A stretch of 64,000 nucleotides of DNA from Leptobrachium leishanense (taxonomy: Eukaryota > Chordata > Amphibia > Anura > Megophryidae). The stretch is from contig CM019063.1 of NCBI GenBank assembly GCA_009667805.1, forward strand, positions 53,924,881-53,988,880. Reading direction: 5' to 3'. Within the stretch, counting starts at the first letter, position 1; each line of letters starts with the position of its first letter. Below, piece after piece: positions 1 to 8,949 of the stretch. A program made the position numbers and the translations under genes. Under the pieces are notes generated by a model. That model searched no databases. It was not told where the DNA came from and saw only the letters and a program-made list of their open reading frames with translations.

Positions 1-297
1 AACACAATAGTAGTCGATTGTCAAAGCCAGGGGGTCATACACAAGTCACATCAATATAATTAGAAACACTTGCAAGCACTGTGGGAGTGGGAGAACACGA
101 CAGCGTGCTGGTCTGGGCTAACTGAAGGGCTTATATACCAAATCGCATGCTTTCCTAATGTGCCCCGCCCTGTCACGTGATCAGCGCCGGCGTGCATTTT
201 ATCCTGTGTTCGGCAAGCGAGCAGCATGGAGGAGGCTGCCGGGTGCCGGAGGTATGTGACAGGCAGACTGCGGCATGATAACGCATAGTCGCCTAGT
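1..297. other. Unassigned sequence at window start
   Basis: No gene or repeat recognised. A short minus-strand frame at 60-326 has no recognisable domain. The stretch is moderately GC-rich from 150 on and may be part of the LTR-like DNA that follows. Confidence 0.3.
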
Positions 298-390
298 TTG
301 AAGTCAGTCTGCTTAGGCAGACTCACTGTCCTGATGTGGAGTTTGCTTCCCCAGTGCTTTGGCGAGTTACTGTTATACCGATTGACTTCT

Positions 391-810
391 GGCTATTCTG
401 AGAACCCTCTATGTGTACCAACCCGGCTATTACTGAGAACCCCGCTTTGTGTGCTGACCCGGTTATTACGGAGAACCCCAATTTGTGTACAGACCCAGCT
501 ATTACTAAGAACACAGCTTTGTGTGCTGACCCAGCTATTACTGAGAACCCCACTTTATGTATTGCCCCGGCTACTACTGAGAACCCTGCTTTGTGTACTG
601 ACCCAGCTATTACTAAGAACCTTGCTTTGTGTGCTGACCCGGCTATTACTGAGAACCCCAATTTGGGTACTGACCTGGCTATTACAAAGAACCCCCGCTT
701 TGTTCACTTACCCAGCTATTACTGAGAACCCCGCTTTGTGTATTGACATGGCTACTACTGAGAACCTCGCTTTGTGTACTGACCCGGCTATTATTGAGAA
801 CTACGCTCTG
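391..810. repeat. 36-bp minisatellite (about 11 copies)
   Basis: A 36-bp unit, recognisable by CTATTACTGAGAACCCC, recurs about 11 times with point differences. Because 36 is divisible by three, it holds open frames on both strands (298-987 plus, 411-725 plus, 323-661 minus), which give 12-residue peptide repeats. I take those frames as by-products of the repeat. The flanks resemble the CT-rich R/U5 part of a frog LTR, which is inference. Confidence 0.85.
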
Positions 811-975
811 AACACTATCCTTGATATAAGGCTGACCCTCTTTCCTGTTATTAGGATCTTTACTATTAGGTCCTGTTCTGTCATACGACTCTGTGGTTTG
901 TTAACCCTTGCTGGGTGTATTAAGATTGAGTCCCTGAAGGTAGTTAGCTGTACCGACCATTCAAGGATCAGAGGG
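811..975. other. LTR-like CT-rich tail, site of nested LTR-element insertion
   Basis: The sequence after the minisatellite is CT-rich with repeated 'CTG..CCT' phrasing, as in many frog LTR 3' portions. It is cut at 975 by the LTR element that follows and resumes at about 3257. No TG...CA boundaries of the outer element could be set. Confidence 0.3.
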
Positions 976-1392
976 TGTCACGGTTAGGGATGGTACCGGG
1001 GTGGCACTAGGGGTGAGGAGAGTATGAGCCCAGTGTGCAGTGGTCTGCACAAATAAACAGAGGATTAGGGTAGAGGAGGTTGGATGAATATGATGACTGA
1101 CCAGGTTGATAGCAGAGGGATGATGGGTATGATGGTTGTAGTAGCAGGAACCAGGTATTGGGAATCAGGATCAGGAATCAGAATAGCAAGGATGTTCACT
1201 CTTCGTGAGCATTAGCCGTAATGAACCAGCAGTGAGTGTGTGTGGGGCTGAGCCCTTTATTTCGTGTGTCACGTGTTTGTGTTTTAACTTTTGCACTGCT
1301 GGATGCTGGTTTGCTGGCTGCAGGGCAGGAACAGGATGGAAGTGAACCACCAGGGGGGGTTTTCAGGATGGTGGTAGCCATGGGGCATGATA
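976..1392 (-). repeat. 3' LTR of the 976-3251 element
   Basis: 417 bp, matching 2827-3251 almost base for base. It lacks the small AATGA-type insertion seen near 3042 in the other copy and has TATCA instead of TGTCA at its outer minus-strand start. Differences between the LTRs are few, so the insertion is fairly young. Confidence 0.9.
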
Positions 1393-1395
1393 GTA

Positions 1396-1406
1396 CCTCC
1401 CCCTTC
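1396..1406 (-). promoter_or_regulatory. Polypurine tract (plus-strand DNA primer)
   Basis: The complement reads GAAGGGGGAGG and lies directly upstream of the 3' LTR in element orientation, where the second-strand primer of LTR elements is expected. Confidence 0.75.
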
Positions 1407-1463
1407 AGGTCACGCTCCGAGTGACCAAGGATGGCAGCAGGACTGCCCATGACCAGGCACAGG

Positions 1464-2525
1464 TCACTCTGGTGGGTGCTGGGACCAGTACTCATCACAC
1501 CACTGGAGGGCAGAACGGAGGTCAGGAGTAGTGGTACAAGGTTGGGCACGTGCCTTCCTCTGATGCTGTCGTGCCTTGGTCTTGGTTTTCCTGGAGGCAG
1601 CAGACATGTCAGGAATGAGAGTACCCATGTACCCAGATGGCATCCCCTCTTCCTCGTCTTCAGTCACAATGGGTGAAAAACAACTGCGAGATAAAACAAA
1701 GTCCATATCAGGGTCTTTAGGGATCTCGGGGTTACGCTCTTTTCTCTTAACCTCAGGAATGAGGGTGCCCACGTAACTGGATGGCACCAAGGTGGGTATA
1801 GCGTAGATGCCCTGCACCGTATACGAAGCTGGATCCTCAGGTAAGGGATCTGGAGCGACAGGAATGTCCCTTGAACGTCTGGCGTTGGCGACAGAGGGCG
1901 AGAGATAGGAGGCAGAATCACCGTTGAATCTTGTGCCCACATAAGAAGATGGCATTGGGGTAGGTGTCTTCTCCACGTCTCCCGGTTCCACTTCTGATTC
2001 CTCACCAAGGGAAGGATAGTTGAACAGCCAGGGATCACTGTCTTCATCCCCTTCTACCACCTCCTCACCATAACCCCACTCGAGGTCATCGCTGGATGAG
2101 GAATAGAGATTACGCCACCCCTTGATGGGAGCATCGAACCCCAAAGACCCCGTATTTTGACCTGGAGGTCCTTTGGAGCGTCGGGCTGTCTGACGTGGTA
2201 CATTCTGGCTGGGAGTGATAGGAGCAGGTACGCCTGGAACCTGTATATACATAACGTCCATCGGCTCCGGTTCTATGGATGTATCTTCAAAGTCCATGGG
2301 GGTGTCGCTGACCTCTAAAGACGTCACATGCCTGGGTACAGTTTGTCTGGGGACAGGTATAGGTGCATGAATTGTTCGAGGTGCAGGTCTGGGTTCAGGA
2401 AATCTCTTGGGGGCCGGTCTGGGTAGGGGTACCGGCTTAGGAACGGCAGGTCTCATAGAAGCAGGTGTACACACAGTGGCTGTAGCAGGCCTGGAAGCCT
2501 GGGACTGCTTCGGAGGTCTACGCAC
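1464..2525 (-). CDS. Proline-rich gag-like ORF2 of the LTR element (353 codons)
   Basis: Open for 353 codons. The N-terminal third is proline/basic rich (repeated PxPxPRPAP phrasing), followed by an acidic middle (DDLEWGYGEEVVEGDEDSD, about residues 150-170). The C-terminal half holds three copies of a P-S-S/G-Y-V/M-G-T motif (about residues 195, 250 and 300), the last two continuing L-I-P-E/D. No enzyme motif is visible. It overlaps the end of ORF1 in another frame, so it was probably reached by frameshift, or the split is a mutation. A diverged relative with the same proline-rich opening lies at 44544-45425 on the plus strand. It may be the C-terminal part of a Ty3-type Gag, or an accessory protein. 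The residue after the methionine is not a proven start. Confidence 0.6.
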   Translation of the reverse strand: MRRPPKQSQASRPATATVCTPASMRPAVPKPVPLPRPAPKRFPEPRPAPRTIHAPIPVPRQTVPRHVTSLEVSDTPMDFEDTSIEPEPMDVMYIQVPGVPAPITPSQNVPRQTARRSKGPPGQNTGSLGFDAPIKGWRNLYSSSSDDLEWGYGEEVVEGDEDSDPWLFNYPSLGEESEVEPGDVEKTPTPMPSSYVGTRFNGDSASYLSPSVANARRSRDIPVAPDPLPEDPASYTVQGIYAIPTLVPSSYVGTLIPEVKRKERNPEIPKDPDMDFVLSRSCFSPIVTEDEEEGMPSGYMGTLIPDMSAASRKTKTKARQHQRKARAQPCTTTPDLRSALQWCDEYWSQHPPE

Positions 2526-2824
2526 CTGAGCGTGCTTGGAAGTTGCAGCTGGTTTGGAAACTGGTGCTGGTTTGACAAACGCTGATCTGGGGGGGTTTTC
2601 TGGGCAATTCGATATCCAGTGCGTCTCCTGACACGCTCTTCAGGAGACAGGGGATCACGGTGTTTATTTGGAGGAGCGCACACCTTAGTTGAGGTGCCCA
2701 GAAAAGTTTGCAGCATTTGCATCAGGGTATCAGCCAGGTTCTTGAATAGCTCCTGGAAGGTGGTTTTCAGTAGCTCCACCATTAAGTGCAGCACTGCGGG
2801 CTCATTAGTATTGGGCTGGTTCAT
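2453..2824 (-). CDS. Gag-like ORF1 N-terminus of the LTR element (123 codons)
   Basis: It starts 3 bases inside the 5' LTR boundary. The first 45 residues form a likely amphipathic helix region (LLKTTFQELFKNLADTL) that matches the ORF at 44327-44485: both have P-A-V near the start, then K-x-T-F-x-E-L-F-x-N-L, L-Q-T, G-T-S-x-K-V and later P-L-S/T-P-E-E-R. The last 40 residues look like out-of-frame reading of the proline-rich segment, so the true product probably shifts into the ORF2 frame. No CCHC zinc knuckle is present here, although the relative has one. Likely role: the start of a capsid-type Gag. I do not assign a named gene. Confidence 0.6.
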   Translation of the reverse strand: MNQPNTNEPAVLHLMVELLKTTFQELFKNLADTLMQMLQTFLGTSTKVCAPPNKHRDPLSPEERVRRRTGYRIAQKTPPDQRLSNQHQFPNQLQLPSTLRCVDLRSSPRLPGLLQPLCVHLLL

Positions 2825-2826
2825 TC

Positions 2827-3251
2827 TGTCACGGTTAGGGATGGTACCGGGGTGGCACCAGGGGTGAGGAGAGTATGAGCCCAGCGTGCAGTGGTCTGCA
2901 CAAATAAACAGAGGATTAGGGTAGAGGAGGTTGGATGAATATGATGACTGACCAGGTTGATTGCAGAGGGATGATGGGTATGATGGTTGTAGTAGCAGGA
3001 ACCAGGTATTGGGAATCAGGATCAGGAATCAGAATAGCAATGAAGCAAGGATGTTCATTCTTCGTGAGCATTAGCCGTAATAAACCAGCAGTGAGTGTGT
3101 GTGGGGCTGAGCCCTTTATTTTGTGTGTCACGTGTTTGTGTTTTAACGTTTGCACTGCTGGATGCTGGTTTGCTGGCTGCAGGGCAGGAACAGGATGGAA
3201 GTGAACCACCAGGGGGTGTTTTCAGGATGGTGGTAGCCATGGGGCATGACA
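2827..3251 (-). repeat. 5' LTR of the 976-3251 element
   Basis: 425 bp, TGTCATGCC...CCGTGACA on the minus strand. It carries an AATAAA-type signal (TTTATT on the plus strand near 3115). The right edge is set by the GAGGG duplication at 3252-3256. Confidence 0.9.
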
Positions 3252-3314
3252 GAGGGGTAGATAGGGTACTGTATACAGTGAACAACATCTTGGAATCAGG
3301 GGGGGATCCGTGAC

Positions 3315-3440
3315 AGGGTGGGGTGGAGGAAACACCTCACAATAAAATCAGATTGGGGTCACTGGGGAGGGAGGGAAGGGTGGAGACTCTACACATCATT
3401 CATGACCACTTTAAAAGTGTAAACGGTCAGGATGAGTAGA
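3315..3440 (+). repeat. Fragment of repeat family also at 8.95 and 53.5 kb
   Basis: Shared phrases are GGGTGGAGGAAAC, CCAATCTG/CAGATTGG, GACCACTTTAA and GTCAGGATGAGTAGAG. The copies at 8950-9280 (opposite strand) and 53460-53680 are longer. The family has no recognised ends or coding potential. Confidence 0.6.
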
Positions 3441-3480
3441 GTCCGGGTAAAGAAAGAGTGCAGGAAGAATTTTATTCAGA

Positions 3481-3576
3481 GGGAAAGCAACCCCACTAGA
3501 CGTGACGTTTCGGCCCAATGGCCTTAATCATGCAGCCATTGGGCTGAAACATCAAATCTAGTGGGGTTGCTTTCCC
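3481..3576. repeat. 42-bp-arm inverted repeat
   Basis: The left arm 3481-3522 (GGGAAAGCAACCCCACTAG...) pairs with 3535-3576 around a 12-base loop, with a few mismatches. It would form a hairpin in single strands. It may be the end of a foldback element. Confidence 0.75.
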
Positions 3577-3710
3577 CATGAACAAAATTATGCCTGCACT
3601 ATCTCCCACAAGTCCAGCTCCTTTCTTTACCTGGATGACACAAAGACACCGGCGTCCCTCTTAGAGCGGACTTTGCAGGGGGACTGTGGCATTGGCTCCC
3701 ACTCCGGTAA

Positions 3711-4129
3711 GGCTGGGGTCAGACGAGCGTAGTGTTCACGTCCGTGATTGCGCATAAAAGTACGTCTGTGATAGCATGACAGAAAGCCCATCGGAGCCCG
3801 ACACACGAAGTACGTCGCACTGATCTGCGGACTCACAATGGCCGCGGCCCACGGACGCAAGTTAGGCAAGAACGTACAACCCCTAGAACGGCCGCACAAA
3901 GTGCGCTGCGTCCGCAACGTCCGCATACCTTTGTGTGTGAGTGATGGAACGTGGTCAGACGGTTATACGTCCAGCATTTTTCACGGACAAAATGGTTTTG
4001 CTTTTTATTTTATTTTCTCTCCTACATCCGTCAAAATATACGTCAGTGAATAAACTGACTGTGTGGCCACTACTGCGTCTTCCGTACTGACGTACAGTCC
4101 GTAGAAATCACGCTTGTCTGACCCTAGCC
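3711..4129. mobile_element. PIF/Harbinger-type MITE, TAA target duplication
   Basis: The terminal repeats are GGCTGGGGTCAGACGAGCGT and its near-perfect inverse ending GACCCTAGCC. TAA flanks both ends (3708-3710 and 4130-4132), the 3-bp TWA duplication typical of Harbinger. The 419 bp between are GC/CpG-rich with no transposase. A second copy lies at 45555-46001. Confidence 0.85.
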
Positions 4130-4132
4130 TAA

Positions 4133-4811
4133 GCCGCGGCACTTTCTTTTTAGGATGAGTAGAGTGTCCTTTTTTAACATATTTGTAGCGTTCTTTCTTT
4201 CTGTTAGGAAACCAATGTTTTCTCTATTATTATTTTAAGCCAAAAGATGCAACAGTGTCTTCTACACGGGATTTTTTTAATAAGGTACATCAGGCTCGAA
4301 TCCCACTTTTTGAGAAACATTTGCACTTGCCTTCCTCCGGATAATAGATGTTCAGCTGGAAAATCATTTGTGCCATTTAAGAGAATATTTCAGGGAGATA
4401 GGATGAGATATAACCCAAACGATAACATCCTTGACACAAAGCACAAGGGAATGAGATAGAGTTACATATTTTCGACATGACATGAGGCATTGATAACACA
4501 AATTCAACTATTTTTCCGGCATAATACTTTGATAAACCATCCAGTACATACATACAAAAATGATAGAGTTCGTGATTTGAGTCAGCTATAATTCCAGGAC
4601 TTATCTCTATTGAGCAGTTTGTGATATTGCTAATATAGCGTTACCGAACAGATTACATAAATCACACGGAAAGATAAATATGTCATCTCTTCGACCATGT
4701 GACTCAAACTTTCTCTTTTTGTGAGTTTTTACAGTTCGCCTGAATGGAATATCGCGAGCTTAGATATGGATTGAAACATCAATAAAGTCTGTCATTTTAA
4801 CACTAAAAAAA
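4133..4811. other. No feature recognised
   Basis: AT-rich sequence with no repeat units, open frame with a domain, or terminal repeats that I can identify. Confidence 0.4.
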
Positions 4812-4994
4812 GGGTTATTCAATAAGTGCCGAACTTGCAACCGAATTGCACCGAATGGCAAATATCCCCATACGGTGCAATTTTGCAACAGTTCATCTAT
4901 TCAGGAAGCTGTCAATTCGCCAAATGCTGGTGGGTTGACAGCAAAATATGGTGCAGTTCACCGTGAAATTGTCTCAAAGAGAAGTATTAGTTAA
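4812..4994 (+). mobile_element. Left part of a split 3-bp-TSD MITE (family CAGGGTTATTC)
   Basis: It opens GGGTTATTCAATAAGTGCCG and follows the order of the 11571-12349 copy (CCGAA, GCACCGAA, GGTGCAATTT, TTCGCCAAAT). It breaks at TTAA (4991-4994) and resumes at 8334 with TCTATTCAGAGA. The other copies run straight through this junction, so everything between is younger insertion. Confidence 0.75.
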
Positions 4995-5124
4995 CCCAGT
5001 GGTGTAACTAGAAACCTGAGGGCCCGGTGCGAGAATCCATGAAGGGCCCCCCTCAAAAAAAATTTTTAAATTTTTTTTCCTTAGGTCACCACCATATTGA
5101 AAGCCCCTCCGGTAATCCTGACAC

Positions 5125-5600
5125 AGTGCACATTACAGAGCTCCACAGCAATAAATATCACAGTAATGTGCAGTGTGTATGAGCATATCACAGAGCACCA
5201 CAGCAATAAAAGTCCCTGTAATGTGCGGTGTGTATGAGTGTATCACAGAGCTCCACAGCAATAAAACTCCCTGTAATGTGCGGTGTGTATGAGTGTATCA
5301 CAGAGCGCCACAGCAATAAAACTCCCTGTAATGTGCGGTGTGTATGAGCGTATCACAAGCTCCACAGCAATAAAACTCACAGTAATGTGCAGTGTGTATG
5401 AGTGTATCACAGAGCTCCACAGCAATAAAACTCACAGTAATGTGCAGTGTGTATGAGTGTATCACAGAGCTCCACAGCAATAAAACTCACAGTAATGTGC
5501 AGTGTGTGTGAGTGTATCACAGAGCTTCACAGCAATAAAACTCACAGTAATGTGCAGTGTGTGTGAGTGTATCACAGAGCTCCACAGCAATAAAACTCAC
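5125..5600. repeat. 55-bp minisatellite (about 8.5 copies)
   Basis: The unit contains CACAGAGCTCCACAGCAATA and AATGTGCAGTGTGTATGAG. The same unit recurs at 14633-14955. The short cysteine- and tyrosine-rich minus-strand frames across it are repeat artefacts. Confidence 0.9.
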
Positions 5601-6789
5601 AGGAAGCACTGAAGTGTATGAGCAGGTACAGAATCCACAGCAAAACCCTGACCCAGGCTTATCAGAGAGTCTGGCTTGTATGCCTGCATGGGTATGGCAC
5701 ACTGGCCGAGCCTGGCATACTCAGCCTTACCCATGCCCCAGGAGCAAGAGTGATAAAACATGGGGCATTTAAGGCTCCATTAGTTAGAAAAGCCAGGGCC
5801 AATAACCATGATGACCTAAATTAAAAGGGACTAGCTGATTTAATAAGGATAATGTAGCTGCCAGTACCTCCCCAAGCATTCTCTGATAACGGGCCATTTA
5901 TTGAAGGTCTGACCTTTACACTTCCCATCCGGCTCGCCGTGCCATGAAAACTATAAATAAAAATAAAATGAATACAACGTGCAGCTCACTGGTATAGACT
6001 TTACAGGTGAGTCGGCACAGCATGACGTCAATGCAAATAAAGCTTTATACATTGAATTACAGAGCTTTATACCTGTGGAATATAAACAATAAAAATAACT
6101 GTAATAATAATAACAATAACTCCATGAGGATATTATGTTAATGGGAGGCTGTTTATAACACCATTAACCCCTAACGTAATGCAAGGAATAAAGAGGTGAC
6201 TTCCTTCATCGGCCTCTTATTACTACTACTACTACTGGAAGATTCTCCTAATTTTCATATAATGCTGAAATAAAGAGCTCCTTTGCAAATGCAGACTGCA
6301 GCACTCCATGACACGTCACATAGAGAAAGGTCCATCCAGAAAGGTGTCCCCCTGCAACAGTTTGCAAATGTTTGGTTCCACAAGAAATATGTTCCCAGCT
6401 GTTGTTTCCACATGAAATCTAATCTCACTTATCGCTCTCACCCATTGATTCCACAGGAAATGCTCTCACCTATTGGTTTCACAGGAAATATGTTCCCATC
6501 CATTGGTTCCTGTTCAGAGGCTGTTCACCTGGCCAGGGGAGAGAGGATCGCAGGGAATGGAGGGAGTCCAGAGGGCTGACAGATGGCCTCAGCTCTGGGT
6601 GCTTTGCTGCTGGCCGCACTCGGGGCTCCTGTCGCCCATGGTTCTTCCTCCAGGGAGAGAGGGGTCAGTGGGAATGGAGCTGGGTCCTCCTGCTCAGAGA
6701 GAGAGAGCCTCATGGATGGCAGCTGGCTGGAGTGTGCCGGAAGCCAGGAAACAGGTGCCGCAGACACCGCTACATTGTTCCTAACCTGC

Positions 6790-6901
6790 CCTGCTTCCCA
6801 CATTCAACTGGAGCAGGCGCATGTTACATTGGTAACCCTTCACGTGACAGGGGAGGCGCCAATGCAACATGCACCTGCTCCAGTTGAATGTGGGAAGCAG
6901 G
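6790..6901. repeat. 43-bp-arm inverted repeat inside the hAT element
   Basis: The arms are 6790-6832 and 6859-6901 (CCTGCTTCCCACATTCAACT at the outer edge), nearly perfect, with a 26-base loop. A diverged version is visible at about 15910-16000. Confidence 0.85.
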
Positions 6902-7022
6902 ACAGGCGCACTGACATGGCTGCGGGCACAAATGCCTGCCTGAGCTGCTGGGCCCCCCTAAAGTGGCAGACTGCCAGCGCCCGGTCGCAAGTGCGACCCT
7001 GGTAGTTTTGCCACTGAGTTAA

Positions 7023-7095
7023 CCCCTCAAGGACCAAGGGTCATTAGAGTCAATGCATTTAAGATGGAACAGTTCTGCCAATGGTCCTTAAGGGG
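7023..7095. mobile_element. 73-bp TTAA-flanked mini-element (piggyBac type)
   Basis: TTAA at 7019-7022 and 7096-7099 bounds a unit with inverted ends CCCCTCAAGGACCA and TGGTCCTTAAGGGG. It is too short to code for anything. The right TTAA is shared with the next element. Confidence 0.7.
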
Positions 7096-7123
7096 TTAAC
7101 CACTTGGCTGCTATGGACGCGCT

Positions 7124-7179
7124 CAGCGCGTCCAGCCAAGTGGTTCTCCTGTGCTATGGACGCGCTGAGCGCGTCCGAG
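7124..7179. repeat. Two short palindromes GGACGCGCT-N-AGCGCGTCC
   Basis: Two 19-base perfect palindromes, differing only in the central base (C or G), sit about 35 bases apart near the left end of the TTAA element, inside a larger imperfect foldback. Confidence 0.8.
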
Positions 7180-7629
7180 CACAGGAGGCAGCAATCCGCC
7201 GGATTCCGGCAGATTGCTGCGCCCCCCCGGTGCGGGCTGACATCTTGGATGTCAGCCCAGCACTCGGGACCCCGGCGGGGACATTAGATGTCATCGCGGC
7301 GACGCAATGACATCTAATTCAGGAGCCCCCCTGCATGTGCGGAGGAGGCGCATGAAAGGGAGGGGGGGAGGTCCTTCGGACCTCTCTCCCTTCCGATCGC
7401 TGGGTAGCAGGGAGTTAATACAGGCACCACTTGGAAGGGCACAGCCTGCCCTTCCAAACGGTGGCTGTCATTAACCCCTGGGGAGCCGGATCACGAATCG
7501 GCGCTGAAAAGCGCTGGTTCGTGATCCTTTCCCGGAGCTGACTGACATCTTGGATGTCGGCCAAGCCTCCGGGAACTCCCCCTGAGGACTGGCGTCATCG
7601 TGCATAGCACGATGATGCCAGTCCTGGAG

Positions 7630-7712
7630 TTAACCCCTAGCTGCCACCAACGGTGGAGATAGGGGGTTCCAATGAACCCCCTATCTCCCGATCCGTGGCA
7701 GCTAGGGGTTAA
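7630..7712. repeat. TTAA-bounded hairpin inside the piggyBac-type element
   Basis: TTAACCCCTAGCTGCCAC...GTGGCAGCTAGGGGTTAA, with a second inner palindrome (GGAGATAGGGGGTTC and its inverse). Other copies of the host element keep the CTAGCTGCC arms but not always the TTAA edges, so this may be ancestral foldback rather than a separate insertion. Confidence 0.7.
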
Positions 7713-8333
7713 AGTTTGGTACTGTTGGATCGACCAGAGCATGGCCGTTCCAACGATACCAAACACGACTGTGAAAAAAGTTTTTTAAAAAAAATAAAAA
7801 TTAAAAATAAGAAAATATTTAAAAAAAAATTAAAAAAAAAAAACAGACAAGTTTCTTTTTTTTTTTTGGTTTGTTAATGCAGAAATATTGTTCCCATTTC
7901 AATTATAATGTGAACAATGTTGCTGCACTAATGATTTTTGTATGCGGTGCGTTTGTTAAAAATCGCGTAATTTTCCATAAAAAAAAATGTAACGAGACCC
8001 CATTTCTAATTTGTTTAACAAGTGCACCCCATACAAAATATAACCGCAATTGCTCGCATGTTAAAATGTGAAAAAAAACACTTTACACGTTGTAAATTAT
8101 TGAAAATTCATATTTTATTGCATATTTTGTTATAATATACAGACAGGACATGACGTATACATATAATAATGACATATTATGAATCTGCCGAGTCTGACGG
8201 AAACAACAATATATAATATGTCTGGGTCATATACTAAAATAAGCCTTCAAAACACGTTTAAACATGATGAGCAAAACCGGTAAAAATGACCTCAGCACAG
8301 AGGCGTGAAACGCCTCAGCAGCGAAAGGGTTAA

Positions 8334-8905
8334 TCTATTCAGAGATCTCCGAACTGCACCGAAGTTTCAGTGAAATGCCCTGATTTTTGTTGATCCAGTT
8401 TGACAGGTTTAAACAGGCGACTCCCATAGGATTCAATGTAAAATGTTTATTGTTTTTATCAAATTTTTATTCAACCGTTTATTCTTTTCATTTTCAACAA
8501 AAAGCTTTTTTATTTATTTATTTATTTTTCAGGACACCACTTTGTATTTTTTAGGCAAAATTTTTGATTCCCATTTTTTTTTTCAAATGCGTTTTTTTTA
8601 TTCTGTAACAGACCTTTTTATTATTTTTTATATGACCTTTTTTATTATTTCCACACATTTTCATTGTTTTAAACACCTTTTAAACAATAGCAGAGTTCCT
8701 TTTTTTCTGCAGTTTGGTGGCATTTGGCGGTCAGTTCTAAGCTCTTCGGAGCAATTTGGCTGTCTGACTGGTGATCTTCGGCAGCGGTCGGCTGCGGTCT
8801 TCGCTGGCTCCAGGTTCGGCGCACGAAACCTGCAGTGAATAGCGAATTCACTGCAGGGTCGGCAAACTAGTATCGCCGAAGTGCACCGAGCAAGATTAAT
8901 CCCTT
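8334..8905 (+). mobile_element. Right part of the split 3-bp-TSD MITE
   Basis: It resumes the element begun at 4812: CTATTCAGAGA, ACCGAA, GTGAAATGCCCTGAT, CCCATAGG, a T-rich middle, CGGCAGCGGTCGGCTGCGG, then a GAATTCACTGCAGGGTCGG end block. The order matches 11571-12349. The terminal repeat itself is degraded (TTAATCCCTT). Confidence 0.7.
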
Positions 8906-8949
8906 AAATTTGAAAATTACCCCAAATTGTGATTAAAAACATACGTTTC

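Larger units (their letters stand above)
976..3251 (-). mobile_element. Complete non-autonomous LTR retrotransposon, gag-like frames only
   Basis: Two direct LTRs (976-1392 and 2827-3251) enclose a 1.4-kb interior, and GAGGG sits on both sides (971-975 and 3252-3256), a perfect 5-bp target duplication. Read on the minus strand, each LTR starts TGTCATGCC (TATCATGCC in the 3' copy) and ends CCGTGACA. A polypurine tract, GAAGGGGGAGG (complement of 1396-1406), lies 3 bases before the 3' LTR. Two gag-like frames fill the interior. There is no protease, reverse transcriptase, RNase H or integrase and no room for them. No TGG-starting primer-binding site follows the 5' LTR: the first ATG comes 3 bases after it. 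The Ty3/gypsy assignment rests on the zinc-knuckle relative at 43.7-45.5 kb and is an inference. The element must have moved with a partner's enzymes. Confidence 0.88.
4997..7016. mobile_element. 2.0-kb non-autonomous hAT element with perfect 8-bp TSD
   Basis: The ends are CAGTGGTGTAACTA and, inverted, CAGTGGCAAAACTACC. AGTTAACC flanks both sides (4989-4996 and 7017-7024), a perfect 8-bp duplication, as expected for hAT. There is no transposase. The interior holds a 55-bp minisatellite, a GC-rich right half and a 43-bp-arm hairpin. A partial copy of the same family lies at about 14590-16025. It landed at the TTAA edge of the small piggyBac-type element at 7023-7095. Confidence 0.88.
7100..8329 (+). 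mobile_element. 1.2-kb TTAA-flanked element (piggyBac type, non-autonomous)
   Basis: TTAA lies at 7096-7099 and 8330-8333. The right end ...CAGCAGCGAAAGGG matches copies at 35525-36754 (reverse) and 59360-60476. Shared interior landmarks are a GC-rich left half with TTGGATG phrasing, CTAGCTGCC, an AATGTGAACAATG block, and AGTCTG next to ATATAATATGTC. No transposase. The piggyBac assignment rests on the TTAA sites and CCC...GGG ends. Confidence 0.75.

Noticed and set aside
298..987. 229-codon plus-strand frame with leucine/threonine-rich repeats
   Set aside because: It is a translation of the 36-bp minisatellite. Other frames on both strands are also open there, so openness carries no coding signal.
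3838..4053. 71-codon frame starting MAAAHGRKLGKNVQ
   Set aside because: It lies wholly within the Harbinger MITE; the second copy (45555-46001) does not keep the frame.
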